Of a stretch of DNA of 64,000 nucleotides, positions 8,430 through 16,615 are shown in pieces (the stretch's first letter is position 1; each line of letters begins with the position of its first letter). Source of the stretch: Mycolicibacterium hippocampi (GTDB taxonomy: Bacteria > Actinomycetota > Actinomycetes > Mycobacteriales > Mycobacteriaceae). The notes below the pieces were generated by a model. The model made no database searches. It saw only the letters and a list, made by a program, of their open reading frames with translations, and was not told where the DNA came from. The DNA lies in assembly GCF_010723735.1 (NCBI RefSeq), contig NZ_BLLB01000002.1, forward strand, positions 4,836,001 through 4,900,000. Reading direction: 5' to 3'. A program made the translations under genes and the position numbers.

Positions 8430-9194
8430 ATGCAGATCAGCGGTAGCTCTGCCCTCGTCGTCGGGGGCGCGGGCGGGTTGGGCGAGGCGACGGTGCGGCG
8501 GCTGCACGCAGCGGGCGCCAAGGTGGTGGTGGCCGACATGGCAGACGACAAGGGCAAGGCGCTCGAAGAAGAGCTCGGCGTGCGCTATGTCCCGACCGAC
8601 GCCACCTCGGAGGAGTCCGTGAACTCCGCCATCGCCGCAGCAGAATCGCTTGCACCGCTACGCATCTCCGTCGACACCCACGGCGGGCCGGCCAGCGGCG
8701 GGCGGCTTGTCGGCAAGGACGGGTCCCCGCTGGACCTCGAGGGTTTCAAGACGACCATCGAGTTCTATCTGACCGCGGTGTTCAACGTGATGCGCCTGTC
8801 CGCCGCCGCCATCGCCAAGTCGGAGCCGCTCGACGAAGGCGCCCGCGGGGTCATCGTCAACACCGCGTCCATCGCGGGCTACGAAGGCCAGATCGGTCAG
8901 CTGCCCTACTCGGCCGCCAAGGGCGGCGTCCTCGGGATGACGCTGGTCGCCGCCCGCGATCTGTCACCGTTGGGAATCCGCGTCGTCACGATCGCGCCCG
9001 GGACCATCAACACCCCCGCCTACGGCAAGGCCGCCGGCCAGCTCGAGCAGTACTGGGGCCCGCAGGTGCCGTTCCCCAAGCGGATGGGGCGCTCGACGGA
9101 ATATGCCCAACTGGCCCAGAGCATCATCGAGAACGACTACCTCAACGGCGAGATCATCCGCCTCGACGGAGCGCTGCGGTTCCCGCCCAAGTGA
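8430..9194 (+). CDS. Short-chain dehydrogenase, 3-hydroxyacyl-CoA dehydrogenase type 2-like
   Basis: This is a 254-aa classical SDR. It has VVGGAGGLGEATVRRL (a TGxxxGxG variant) at the N-terminus and NTASIAGYEGQIGQLPYSAAKGG, with catalytic Ser and the YxxxK pair. The IAPGTINTPAYG segment and the shortened region around ISVDTHGG resemble the HSD17B10/FabG-like 3-hydroxyacyl-CoA dehydrogenases, so NAD-dependent oxidation of a 3-hydroxyacyl-CoA is likely. AAGGAGG stands six bases before the chosen ATG; an ATG at 8424 sits directly on the ribosome site and is less likely. First gene downstream of operator copy 2, with a four-base overlap to the next SDR. Confidence 0.8.
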   Translation: MQISGSSALVVGGAGGLGEATVRRLHAAGAKVVVADMADDKGKALEEELGVRYVPTDATSEESVNSAIAAAESLAPLRISVDTHGGPASGGRLVGKDGSPLDLEGFKTTIEFYLTAVFNVMRLSAAAIAKSEPLDEGARGVIVNTASIAGYEGQIGQLPYSAAKGGVLGMTLVAARDLSPLGIRVVTIAPGTINTPAYGKAAGQLEQYWGPQVPFPKRMGRSTEYAQLAQSIIENDYLNGEIIRLDGALRFPPK

Positions 9195-9937
9195 GCGGCG
9201 CACTCGCCGGAAAGGTCGCCTTCGTCGCCGGCGCCAGCCGGGGCATCGGCGCGACGATCGCAGCGGCGCTGGCTGCCGACGGCGCCGCGGTCGCCGTGGC
9301 GGCGCGCTCGGAGAACGAGGGCAGGGTTCCCGGGAACATCCACTCCGTCGCCGACAGGATCGAGTCCTCGGGCGGACGCGCACTTGCCGTCCCCTGCGAC
9401 GTCACCAGCGAGCGCTCGGTCGACAGCGCGGTCGCAGCCACACTCGCCGAGTTCGGCGGAATCGACATCCTCGTCGCGAACGCGGGCGTGCTGTGGCTCG
9501 GCCCGATCGAATCCACCCCGCTGAAGCGCTGGCAGCTGTGCCTCGACGTCAACACCACCGGCGTCTTTTTGGTCACCAAGGCCGTCATCCCGCATGTGCG
9601 TGCCCGCGGTGGTGGCTCGCTGATCGCGGTGACGACCACCGGTGTCGGGATGACCGACCATGGCGCCAACGCCTACTGGGTGTCCAAAGCCGCCACCGAG
9701 CGGCTGTACCTCGGCCTGGCCACCGATCTGAAACCCGACAACATCGCGGTGAACTGCCTGAGCCCGTCACGGGTGGTGCTCACCGAGGGTTGGCAGGCCG
9801 GGGGCGGCGGGATGCAGGTTCCGCCCGACATGGTCGAACCACCCGAAGCGATGGCCGACGCCGCGGTGTGGCTGGCCCGGCAGGACGCCGGCGGGACCAC
9901 CGGAACCATCCAGCGCTCCGAGAACCTCACCCGTTGA
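9191..9937 (+). CDS. Short-chain dehydrogenase/reductase
   Basis: This is a 248-aa classical SDR with VAGASRGIGATIAAALA for cofactor binding, a D after the second strand (CDVTSE), NAG at about residue 96 and YWVSKAA for the catalytic Tyr and Lys. At the usual catalytic Ser position the sequence reads AVTTTGVG, so Thr appears to replace Ser. The GTG start overlaps the stop of the previous SDR (GTGA), so the two are co-translated and likely act in sequence on the same pathway. A strong hairpin follows the gene. The substrate is unknown. Confidence 0.78.
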   Translation: MSGALAGKVAFVAGASRGIGATIAAALAADGAAVAVAARSENEGRVPGNIHSVADRIESSGGRALAVPCDVTSERSVDSAVAATLAEFGGIDILVANAGVLWLGPIESTPLKRWQLCLDVNTTGVFLVTKAVIPHVRARGGGSLIAVTTTGVGMTDHGANAYWVSKAATERLYLGLATDLKPDNIAVNCLSPSRVVLTEGWQAGGGGMQVPPDMVEPPEAMADAAVWLARQDAGGTTGTIQRSENLTR

Positions 9938-9938
9938 C

Positions 9939-10000
9939 CGTGAAATATCATTCCTGGCTGTGATTTCAGCCAAACCCACAGCCCGGAATGATATTTCGCG
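9939..10000. terminator. Bidirectional terminator hairpin between convergent SDR and crotonase genes
   Basis: A 24-base inverted repeat (arms 9939-9962 and 9977-10000, one G-T pair and one mismatch) encloses a 14-base loop. Its core is GAAATATCATTCC. It fills the gap between two convergent genes and has no U-tract of the intrinsic-terminator type. Confidence 0.7.
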
Positions 10001-10012
10001 GCAAGCGGGCGG

Positions 10013-10777
10013 TCACCCTTTGGCGATCAGGCCGTCCACGATCCTGTTGAAGTCGGCGGTCCCGAACGACACGTACTCCGCGAGGTTGGCGTAGTCCAAC
10101 GACGCCATCACCGACTTCTCCAACTGGATGTTCATCAACCGCTTGGTGGCCTCCACCGCCTGCTGCGGCAGCTCCATGATTTTCTCGGCGCACGCGATCG
10201 CCTCGGTGACCGGGTCGGCGACGACGTGGTTGGCCAGACCCAGCTCGACCGCGCGCTGCGCCTTGATCCGGACGCCGGTCAACGCGAACTCCTTGGCCCG
10301 CAACATGCTGATCTGCGACGGCCACACCAGGGGCCCGCCGTCGGCGGCCACCAGACCGATCTGCACGTGCGGGTCGGCGAAGAACGCGTTCTCGGCGATG
10401 TAGACAATGTCGGACAGCGCAGCCAGGCTGCACCCGAGCCCGACGGCCGGGCCGTTGACGGCGGCGACCACCGGGACGCGGCACCGCACCATACCGATGA
10501 CCAGATCGCGACCGTGTTTGATCGTCTTCTGGCGCAGAGCTTCGTCGTTGCGAAGCTCGTCGAGATAGTTGAAGTCACCGCCGGCGGAGAATGCCCGGCC
10601 CGCACCGGTGATCACTGCTGCCCGCGCATCGGCATCCTCGTTGAGCGCTTCCCACACCTTGGCCAGGCCCACGTGCAGGGCATCGTTGACGGCATTGAGT
10701 TCGTCGGGACGGTTCAGCGTGATGATCCGCAGGCCGCCGTCGGCGCGGACGTCGATTTCGGCTGGCATACCGTACAT
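10013..10777 (-). CDS. Crotonase-fold protein lacking both hydratase glutamates
   Basis: This is a 254-aa crotonase (enoyl-CoA hydratase/isomerase) family member. The CoA and oxyanion segments are present (FSAGGDF at residues 63-69, NGPAVGLGCS at 108-117). The two Glu residues that hydrate enoyl-CoA are replaced: Ser117 stands where Glu144 of rat hydratase would be and His137 where Glu164 would be. Asp146 lies in GLVAADGG. Crotonases with such changes include isomerases, dehalogenases and ring- or C-C-bond hydrolases, so plain hydratase activity is doubtful. GAGGAG upstream supports the ATG at 10777. It is last in the ligase-dehydrogenase operon, after a gap filled by a repeat. Confidence 0.82.
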   Translation of the reverse strand: MYGMPAEIDVRADGGLRIITLNRPDELNAVNDALHVGLAKVWEALNEDADARAAVITGAGRAFSAGGDFNYLDELRNDEALRQKTIKHGRDLVIGMVRCRVPVVAAVNGPAVGLGCSLAALSDIVYIAENAFFADPHVQIGLVAADGGPLVWPSQISMLRAKEFALTGVRIKAQRAVELGLANHVVADPVTEAIACAEKIMELPQQAVEATKRLMNIQLEKSVMASLDYANLAEYVSFGTADFNRIVDGLIAKG

Positions 10778-10790
10778 TTCAGGCTCCTCT

Positions 10791-10865
10791 GCTCTTCATC
10801 GCGATCCTCTGCTCTTCGCGCAAGCGCTCATCGCCCGCCGTCTGCTCTTCGCGCAAGCGCTCATC
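10791..10865. repeat. Short dispersed repeat, two 33-bp-spaced copies plus a partial copy
   Basis: The 22-base unit GCTCTTCGCGCAAGCGCTCATC occurs at 10811-10832 and 10844-10865, with identical flanks that make a 33-bp period. A truncated piece (GCTCTTCATC) lies at 10791-10800. The core GCGC-AA-GCGC is an inverted repeat. The right copy contains the stop codon of the acyl-CoA dehydrogenase gene. Related copies are at 17045 and 43502. Confidence 0.8.
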
Positions 10866-11961
10866 GCCCGCCCAATCCGAGAATGCGCTGCGCGATGATG
10901 TTCTTCTGGATCTGCGACGTGCCGCCCATCACGCTCTGAGCGCGGCTGTACATGTATGCGCCGAACAGTTCGGCATCCCCGGTGCCGACAGTGGCCAGTG
11001 CCGCATGTCCCACCGACTGCTCGACCCATGTCATCAACAGCTTGTCGAGCGAGCCCTGCGGACCATGGGAGATCCCGTCGAGTTGCTCCGAAAGCCGACG
11101 ACGTACGTGCAGGCGGAGCATCTCGGTCTGCACCCACGCCCACGACAGCTCTTCGGGAGTGGCGGTGCCGCTCCGGGATGCCAACTGGCGCACCAGCTTG
11201 CCGTATCGCGCCGAGAAACCCAGCGTCGAGGGCTCCCGCTCATGGCTGACCACCGTCATCGCCAGCTTCCAGCCCTCTCCGGGTGCACCGACCATGTTCT
11301 CGGCGGGCACCCGGGCACCGTCGAAGCTCACCTGGCCGAACTCCCTGGTGACGCCGCTGATCATCTTCAGCGGGCGCTGCTCGATGCCGTCCTGGTGCAT
11401 GGACACGATGAACGCCGAGATCCCCTTGTGCTTGGCCACACTCTTGTCGGTTCGGGCCAGTACCAGGCACCAGTCGGCGACGTCGGAGTAGCTCGTCCAG
11501 ATCTTGTGCCCGTGGATCACATACGTGCCGGGGTCGTCTCCGCACGGGGTGGCGGTGGTGGTCAACGACGCCAGGTCCGACCCGGCGCCCGGCTCGCTGA
11601 ACCCTTGGCACCAGCGCTCGGTCCCGTTGATCATCCCGGGCAGGAACCGTTGTCGCAGTTCCTCGTTGCCGTGGTGCGACAGACCGACGACGAGGTACCC
11701 CAGACTGGGCCGCGCCGGTGCCCCCGCCTTCGCGATCTCCTCGTCGACGATGACGTCGTAAACCGCGGGCAGATTCTTGCCGCCGTACTCCTCGGGCCAC
11801 GACGTCCCGAAGAAGCCCGCCGCGTAGAGCGCCTGGTGCCACTCCCCCGCCTTGGCCCAGTACTCGTCACCAGAGGTCGGGAACTTTCCCTTCTGCTCGA
11901 CCAACCAGCCGCGCAACCGCTCCCGAAAGGCGGCTTCATCTGTGGAATCACGAAAGTCCAA
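10861..11961 (-). CDS. Acyl-CoA dehydrogenase, larger subunit of a two-subunit type
   Basis: This is a 366-aa acyl-CoA dehydrogenase. It has the FAD/substrate segment CQGFSEPGAGSDLASLTTTA, GHKIWTSYSDVADW, and a C-terminal SRAQSVMGGTSQIQKNIIAQRILGLG that binds the FAD pyrophosphate. A smaller, divergent dehydrogenase gene lies immediately upstream with a 14-base overlap. Paired genes of this kind form alpha2beta2 enzymes in actinobacterial steroid catabolism (FadE26-27, FadE28-29), which is the likely architecture. The start is a TTG; GGAGGAG stands 8 bases before it and no better start exists. The stop codon is embedded in the dispersed repeat. Confidence 0.87.
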   Translation of the reverse strand: MDFRDSTDEAAFRERLRGWLVEQKGKFPTSGDEYWAKAGEWHQALYAAGFFGTSWPEEYGGKNLPAVYDVIVDEEIAKAGAPARPSLGYLVVGLSHHGNEELRQRFLPGMINGTERWCQGFSEPGAGSDLASLTTTATPCGDDPGTYVIHGHKIWTSYSDVADWCLVLARTDKSVAKHKGISAFIVSMHQDGIEQRPLKMISGVTREFGQVSFDGARVPAENMVGAPGEGWKLAMTVVSHEREPSTLGFSARYGKLVRQLASRSGTATPEELSWAWVQTEMLRLHVRRRLSEQLDGISHGPQGSLDKLLMTWVEQSVGHAALATVGTGDAELFGAYMYSRAQSVMGGTSQIQKNIIAQRILGLGGR

Positions 11962-12763
11962 TGGTCAGCTCCTCCAGCTTCACAGGCCACGTCTCGGTGG
12001 CGGCGAGCACCCGCCGCAGGTAGATGTGCGCCAGACACTCCCAGGTGTTGCCGATGCCGCCGTGGACCTGGATGGAGGTCTCACACACCGTCAACGCCGA
12101 ACGTGCACAGTAGATCTTGGCCACCCGGGCGGCCTCGATGGCCGCCCCCGGGGCCAGCTCGTCGACGGCCCAGGCGGCGTGGCGCAGCACGCTGATCGAG
12201 CCCTCGATGAGCGCCAGACTCTCCGCCAGAAGATGGCCCACGGCCTGATATGACCCGATGGCAGACCCGTACTGCTCACGCACCTCGGCGTATTCGCAGG
12301 CAAGGGCATGGGTGCCGCGCGCAGCGCCCACGAGGTCGGCGCAGGTGACCGTCAGGGCGAGAGCACGCCACCGGTCGGCGTCCTCATCGGAGAGCTCGCC
12401 CAGTTCGGTTGGCGACTCGACGACACCGACCAGACTCCCGGTCAGGTCGACGGACTCAGGCGCCGTCATGGTCGAGGACGTTTCGCGGCCGAGCCGGCGG
12501 TTCAGGTCGTCGGCCAGCACCGGGCCCAGGAACGGCACGTCGACCAGGCGGCGGGCGAACTCCTCGGCGACGATCGCCACCTCGACACCGGAGGCGCCGT
12601 CGGAACGTAGTGTCCGAAAACCGGTCGCGTGCACCGCTTTCTCCAGCCGCGTGGTCCGGCTGCTGTCTTCGAGATCGGCGACAGATCCGGGTCCGAGGTC
12701 CTCGGCAAGACCCGCCGCGGCATCCCGCAGCTGTTGCTGTTCACTGGTCAGACGGACGTCCAC
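11948..12763 (-). CDS. Acyl-CoA dehydrogenase, smaller subunit of a two-subunit type
   Basis: The 271-aa protein has acyl-CoA dehydrogenase C-terminal features (REQYGSAIGSYQAVGHLLAES and QVHGGIGNTWECLAHIYLRR) but a short, poorly conserved N-terminal part (LTSEQQQLRDAAAGLAED). It lacks the long middle beta domain present in its neighbour. This matches the small partner of heterotetrameric FadE pairs. It overlaps the ligase gene by 16 bases and the larger subunit by 14 bases, so equal expression is expected. Start GTG at 12763. Probably introduces a 2,3-double bond into a bulky acyl-CoA together with the larger subunit. Confidence 0.83.
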   Translation of the reverse strand: MDVRLTSEQQQLRDAAAGLAEDLGPGSVADLEDSSRTTRLEKAVHATGFRTLRSDGASGVEVAIVAEEFARRLVDVPFLGPVLADDLNRRLGRETSSTMTAPESVDLTGSLVGVVESPTELGELSDEDADRWRALALTVTCADLVGAARGTHALACEYAEVREQYGSAIGSYQAVGHLLAESLALIEGSISVLRHAAWAVDELAPGAAIEAARVAKIYCARSALTVCETSIQVHGGIGNTWECLAHIYLRRVLAATETWPVKLEELTIGLS

Positions 12764-14151
12764 AGACGCTCCTTCAGTACTCGGCGCAATACTTTTCCCG
12801 ATGGCAGACGCGGTATCTCGGACACCACGAAGATCCGGCTCGGCTTCTTGTAGGTCGCCAACCGCTCTGCAACAAGCGCGACGAGCGCCTCGATTTCGAC
12901 CGCAGCGCTCGTCTTCACCGCGGCGACAACGGCTTCGCCACTGGCTGCGTCGGGCACTCCGAAGACCGCACAGTCCTCGACGGCGGGATGCCCGTGCAGC
13001 ACGGCTTCGACTTCCGCCGGCGCCACCTGGAATCCGCGCACTTTGATCATCTCCTTCGCGCGGTCGGTGATCCGCAACCAGCCGTCACCATCGAGGTAGC
13101 CCACGTCGCCGGTGCGGTACCACCCGTCGGCGAACGCATCCGCGGTCGTCTCGCTCGGCAGGTAGCCCGTCATCACCGACTCCGAGCGCACCTGGATCTC
13201 CCCGTCTGCCCCGGGGCCGAGCGTTTCACCGGAGTCGAGGGAGACGATCCGCACGTCCACCCCTGGCACCGGTTTACCCACGGTGTCCAGACGGGGTCCC
13301 TCGAGCTGATTGCAGGAGATCACCGGCAGTTCGCTGGCCCCGTAGGCAGTCATCCAGCTGACCCCGGTGCGGGCGGTGACCGTATGCGCCACGCTCTCGG
13401 TGACCGGAGTGGCACACCACATGATGTAGCGCAGCGACGACAGGTCGTGGGACTCCAGCCGCGGGTGCGCGGACAACGCCAGCGCGATCGGCGCGACGGC
13501 CATCTCGATGGTGATGCGGTCCGATTCGATGTGCCGCAGCATCATGTCGATGTCGAACCGGGGGTGCAGCCTGATCCAGGCGCCGGTGTCGAGCGACGTC
13601 ACGATGTTGAGCAGACCGAGAATGTGCGACGGCGGAGTCAGCACCTGCATCCGGTCGGTCGCGGACAGGTGCAGCGCGTCCCGCCAGTGGCGCACCGCGG
13701 TGGCCAGCGAAGCGTGCGTGTGCCGCACAGCCTTGGGCATGCCCGTCGTGCCGGAACTGAAGACGAACACCGCATCGGCATCCCCGCCGCCCGCCCCGAC
13801 CGCGCCGGCGTACCGTCGCGGGGTGATCGGCTCGTCCAGATGCAGCATCGGCATCGCGTCGGCGAGCACCGGGTTGTCGCCGACAGCATGCGACGGGGCG
13901 GTCAGCGTCAGCGCATGGCCGACCTCGGCCTGCTTCCACGCCGGGCTCAGCAACACCGCTGCGGCGCCCAACCGCCAGATGGCGCGTAGCGCAATGACGA
14001 ATTCCGGCCGGTTCGACGACATCACCGCCACACGGGCGCCCGGGCCGACGCCCCGCGCGTCGAGCACGGTGGCGATGCCGCCGGCCAGTGCGTCGAGATC
14101 GGAGAGGCTGTACTGCCGGTCCTCGAAGGCGAGCGCCATCCGCTCACTCAC
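12748..14151 (-). CDS. Acyl-CoA synthetase (AMP-forming), FadD-like
   Basis: The 467-aa adenylate-forming enzyme has the P-loop-like FSSGTTGMPKAVRHTHAS, the YGASELP motif that binds the acyl-adenylate, GWYRTGDVGYLDGDG (the Asp that binds ribose), and the C-terminal RLPSGKVLRR with the catalytic Lys. The N-terminus is about 30 residues shorter than most family members. First gene of an operon running into both dehydrogenase subunits and the crotonase, and transcribed away from the ferredoxin gene across operator copy 3. Likely activates the pathway acid to its CoA thioester. Start is GTG 14151; an ATG at 14139 is an alternative. Confidence 0.85.
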   Translation of the reverse strand: MSERMALAFEDRQYSLSDLDALAGGIATVLDARGVGPGARVAVMSSNRPEFVIALRAIWRLGAAAVLLSPAWKQAEVGHALTLTAPSHAVGDNPVLADAMPMLHLDEPITPRRYAGAVGAGGGDADAVFVFSSGTTGMPKAVRHTHASLATAVRHWRDALHLSATDRMQVLTPPSHILGLLNIVTSLDTGAWIRLHPRFDIDMMLRHIESDRITIEMAVAPIALALSAHPRLESHDLSSLRYIMWCATPVTESVAHTVTARTGVSWMTAYGASELPVISCNQLEGPRLDTVGKPVPGVDVRIVSLDSGETLGPGADGEIQVRSESVMTGYLPSETTADAFADGWYRTGDVGYLDGDGWLRITDRAKEMIKVRGFQVAPAEVEAVLHGHPAVEDCAVFGVPDAASGEAVVAAVKTSAAVEIEALVALVAERLATYKKPSRIFVVSEIPRLPSGKVLRRVLKERLWTSV

Positions 14152-14211
14152 GTTGCGCGCGCCCCTTCCGGAAGTCGTGGATGATGTCTACGAGAGGATT
14201 ACCGGTTGTCC

Positions 14212-14230
14212 AGGAGAATAGTATTCTCCT
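14212..14230. promoter_or_regulatory. Operator copy 3: AGGAGAAT-AGT-ATTCTCCT
   Basis: A perfect palindrome with 8-base arms lies between the divergent synthetase (minus) and ferredoxin (plus) genes, 36 bp before the ferredoxin ATG. It has the same GAGAAT-N3-ATTCTC core as copies at 4346 and 8380. Confidence 0.7.
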
Positions 14231-14265
14231 AGAATCAGAATGACAATGTCGAAGGAAGGGTCCTC

Positions 14266-14589
14266 ATGACCGACCCGCAGGGACCGGGTTCCTCAGTGTC
14301 CGAAATGCAGGAGGCGGGCACCGTCACCATCCACCTGGATGGAAGCACCGCATCGGTGACGCCGAAGGCCGGCGAGACGCTGCTGGAGAGCGCGCGCCGC
14401 GCAGGGATGGGCCCGCCCTTCTCCTGTGAAGCCGGCAACTGCGGCACCTGCATGGCACTGCTGACCGACGGCAAGGCCACGATGCGCGTCAACGACGCAC
14501 TGACCGAGGACGAGGTCGACGAGGGATACGTGCTCACCTGCCAGGCCGTTCCCGACACACCATCGGTGACGGTCAACTACGACGAGTGA
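14266..14589 (+). CDS. Plant-type 2Fe-2S ferredoxin
   Basis: The 107-aa protein has the plant-type cluster motif CEAGNCGTC (two spaced Cys pairs) followed by the fourth Cys in VLTCQAVP. This is the C-terminal domain fold of oxygenase reductases such as KshB, but here it stands alone with no flavin or NAD domain. GAAGGAAGG is placed well before the ATG. The gene is single on its strand, under operator copy 3, and its end overlaps the convergent CoA-transferase gene by 13 bases. An electron carrier for a monooxygenase or dehydrogenase is likely; no partner oxygenase is adjacent. Confidence 0.85.
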   Translation: MTDPQGPGSSVSEMQEAGTVTIHLDGSTASVTPKAGETLLESARRAGMGPPFSCEAGNCGTCMALLTDGKATMRVNDALTEDEVDEGYVLTCQAVPDTPSVTVNYDE

Positions 14590-15662
14590 GCGGGGCGCGA
14601 AGCGCCACCTATGGCGTCAGCGTGCTCGTCGAGCCTGGGCGCGGGCCGATAGTCGGGGTCATAACCTTCGATCCGGATCGGGCTGCCCACCAGATCGAAC
14701 TCCCCGGCTCTGATCACGACTTCCGGCGTGGCTGCGAGAGCCTCAGGCAGGGTGCGCACCGCAGAGACCGGGATGCCCAACGGCCGCAGTCTGTCCTGCC
14801 AGCGTGACGCGGTGTCGGTGGCCAGCACAGCGCTGACGACGGCGAGCACTTCGTCGCGGCGCGCCGCCCGCTCGGCCATCGTCGGAAAGCCCTCGATACC
14901 TGCCTCCGCGGCGAACGCCGCCCAGAACGCGTCGTGGGTGATGAACAGCGCGAGATATCCGTCAGCGGTCGCGAAGAGTTGTGCCGGAACGTAGTACGAA
15001 TGCGCGCCGTAGGGGTGGCGTCGCGGTTCGACGCCTTCGTTGAGGAATGCCGCAGCGCGATAGTTCAACTGCGAGAGCATCACATCACGCAGCGACACGT
15101 CGACCTGCCCGCCGCGTCCGGAGATGATCTGGGCAAGAAGCCCCAGAGCTGCGGTGAGACCGGTCGAGTTGTCGGCCGACGAATACCCGGGCAGTGTCGG
15201 CGGCCCCTCTGGATCACCGGTCATCGCCGCCACCCCGGTGGCCGCCTGGATGACGTAGTCGAACGCCGGGTCGTCGCCGCCGTCGAGCCCGAACCCGGTC
15301 ATCGCCACGCAGACGATGCGCTCGTTGAACGCCCGCAACGACTCGTAGGTCAACCCCAGCCGCCGAATCGCCGACGGCTTCATGTTCACCAGCAGCGCAT
15401 GCGAATCCGCGACCAGCTCACCGAGCTTCTGCCGTCCCGCCGCAGACCTGAGGTCCAGGCAGATGCTCTGCTTGTTGCGGTTGAGGCTGGCGAAGTAACT
15501 GTCGCCGACCTGCCGGGAGATCTCGCCGCCGGGCGGCTCGACCTTGATCACCTCGGCGCCCAGATCGGCGAGCAGCATGGTGGCGTAGGGCCCGGCGAGC
15601 ATCACGCCGACTTCGATGATGCGGATGCCTGCCAGCGGGCCCACCGACGTCACCGGCGTCAC
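14577..15662 (-). CDS. CaiB/BaiF-type (class III) CoA transferase
   Basis: The 361-aa protein has GPLAGIRIIEVGVMLAGPYATMLLADLGAEVIKVEPP split as in class III CoA transferases, LNRNKQSICLDLR, and FDYVIQAATG with the Asp that forms the aspartyl-CoA intermediate. The family moves CoA between a thioester and a free acid, often succinate, or acts as a racemase for 2-methylacyl-CoA. It is last in the mutase operon, overlapping the LLM gene by four bases, so it may move CoA onto or off the acid made by the mutase. Racemase activity is an alternative. Confidence 0.83.
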   Translation of the reverse strand: MTPVTSVGPLAGIRIIEVGVMLAGPYATMLLADLGAEVIKVEPPGGEISRQVGDSYFASLNRNKQSICLDLRSAAGRQKLGELVADSHALLVNMKPSAIRRLGLTYESLRAFNERIVCVAMTGFGLDGGDDPAFDYVIQAATGVAAMTGDPEGPPTLPGYSSADNSTGLTAALGLLAQIISGRGGQVDVSLRDVMLSQLNYRAAAFLNEGVEPRRHPYGAHSYYVPAQLFATADGYLALFITHDAFWAAFAAEAGIEGFPTMAERAARRDEVLAVVSAVLATDTASRWQDRLRPLGIPVSAVRTLPEALAATPEVVIRAGEFDLVGSPIRIEGYDPDYRPAPRLDEHADAIGGASRPAHSS

Positions 15663-16615
15663 CGCACGGCTTTGGCGAGCTCGGCGATCACCTCTCGGGT
15701 GCGGTACTTCGACGCGACCAGCTCGTCCCTGGTGTCCCCGATCGGCAGCAGCCGCACCGAAAGATCGGTGACACCCGCGTCGGCGAACATCTGGAATCGA
15801 CGCAGGATCTGCTCAGCATCGCCCGCCGCACACAGGTCTCCGACGTTGCGTGCGTCGCCGCGGTCCAGCAGCTTCTGGTAATTGGGCGACGTCTCCGCCT
15901 CGGCCAGGATCCGGTTGGCGCGCTCCTTGGCCGTGTCGATCTCCGAGTTGGCGCACAGGCACACCGGGATCCCGGCGACGATGCGCGGCGCGGGGCGGCC
16001 CGCTTCGGCGGCCGCCTTGTTGATCTTCGGCGCGATGTGGTCGCCGATCGCCTTCTCGTCTGCCATCCACAGAACCGTACCGTCGGCCTGCTCACCGGCG
16101 ATCTGCAGCATCACCGGACCGAGCGCCGCGACCAGCACCGGCATCGGTGTCTGGGCAGCCAGGACGGTCGGGTTGTGCACCGTGAAGGAGTTGTTCTCGA
16201 CATCGACCGGGCCGGGCCCGGCGATTGCCGTGTTGAGCACCTCGAGGTAGTCACGGGTGTAGGAGGCCGGCTTGTCGTAGGGCAGGCCGAGCATGTCCCT
16301 GACGATCCAGTGGTGTGACGGTCCTACCCCCAGCGCCAGCCGCCCGGCCGACATGGCGTGCACCGAAAGCGCCTGCCGCGCAAGGGCGATCGGATGCTGG
16401 GCCTGTAGCGGAACCACCGCAGTTCCCAGCTCGATGCGGGTCGTGTGCGCCGACATCAGCGCGACCATCGTCATGCAGTCGAAGTCGTCGGGAACCTGCG
16501 GCATCCAGGCGGTGTCCAACCCTGCCGATTCGGCCCACTCTACGTCGGCCACCAACTTGTTGACCTTGCGCGTCATGTCGCCGCGCTCCGCCCCGATCAT
16601 CACGCCCAGTTTCAT
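15659..16615 (-). CDS. LLM-class (F420-type) flavin oxidoreductase
   Basis: This is a 318-aa TIM-barrel protein of the luciferase-like monooxygenase family. It starts KLGVMIGAERGD, has RIELGTAVVPLQAQHPIALARQALSV in the region that binds the cofactor, LALGVGPSHHW, and MPVLVAALGPVMLQIAGEQADGTVLW. In mycobacteria most such proteins use F420 rather than FMN. Four-base overlaps join it to the B12 subunit gene upstream and the CoA transferase gene downstream, so it is translationally coupled to the mutase. It may oxidise or reduce the mutase substrate or product; the reaction is unknown. Confidence 0.8.
   Translation of the reverse strand: MKLGVMIGAERGDMTRKVNKLVADVEWAESAGLDTAWMPQVPDDFDCMTMVALMSAHTTRIELGTAVVPLQAQHPIALARQALSVHAMSAGRLALGVGPSHHWIVRDMLGLPYDKPASYTRDYLEVLNTAIAGPGPVDVENNSFTVHNPTVLAAQTPMPVLVAALGPVMLQIAGEQADGTVLWMADEKAIGDHIAPKINKAAAEAGRPAPRIVAGIPVCLCANSEIDTAKERANRILAEAETSPNYQKLLDRGDARNVGDLCAAGDAEQILRRFQMFADAGVTDLSVRLLPIGDTRDELVASKYRTREVIAELAKAVR

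Noticed and set aside
10791-10865. CRISPR array
   Set aside because: Only two copies with an 11-base spacing, no cas genes, and the same unit recurs at other loci as a dispersed repeat.
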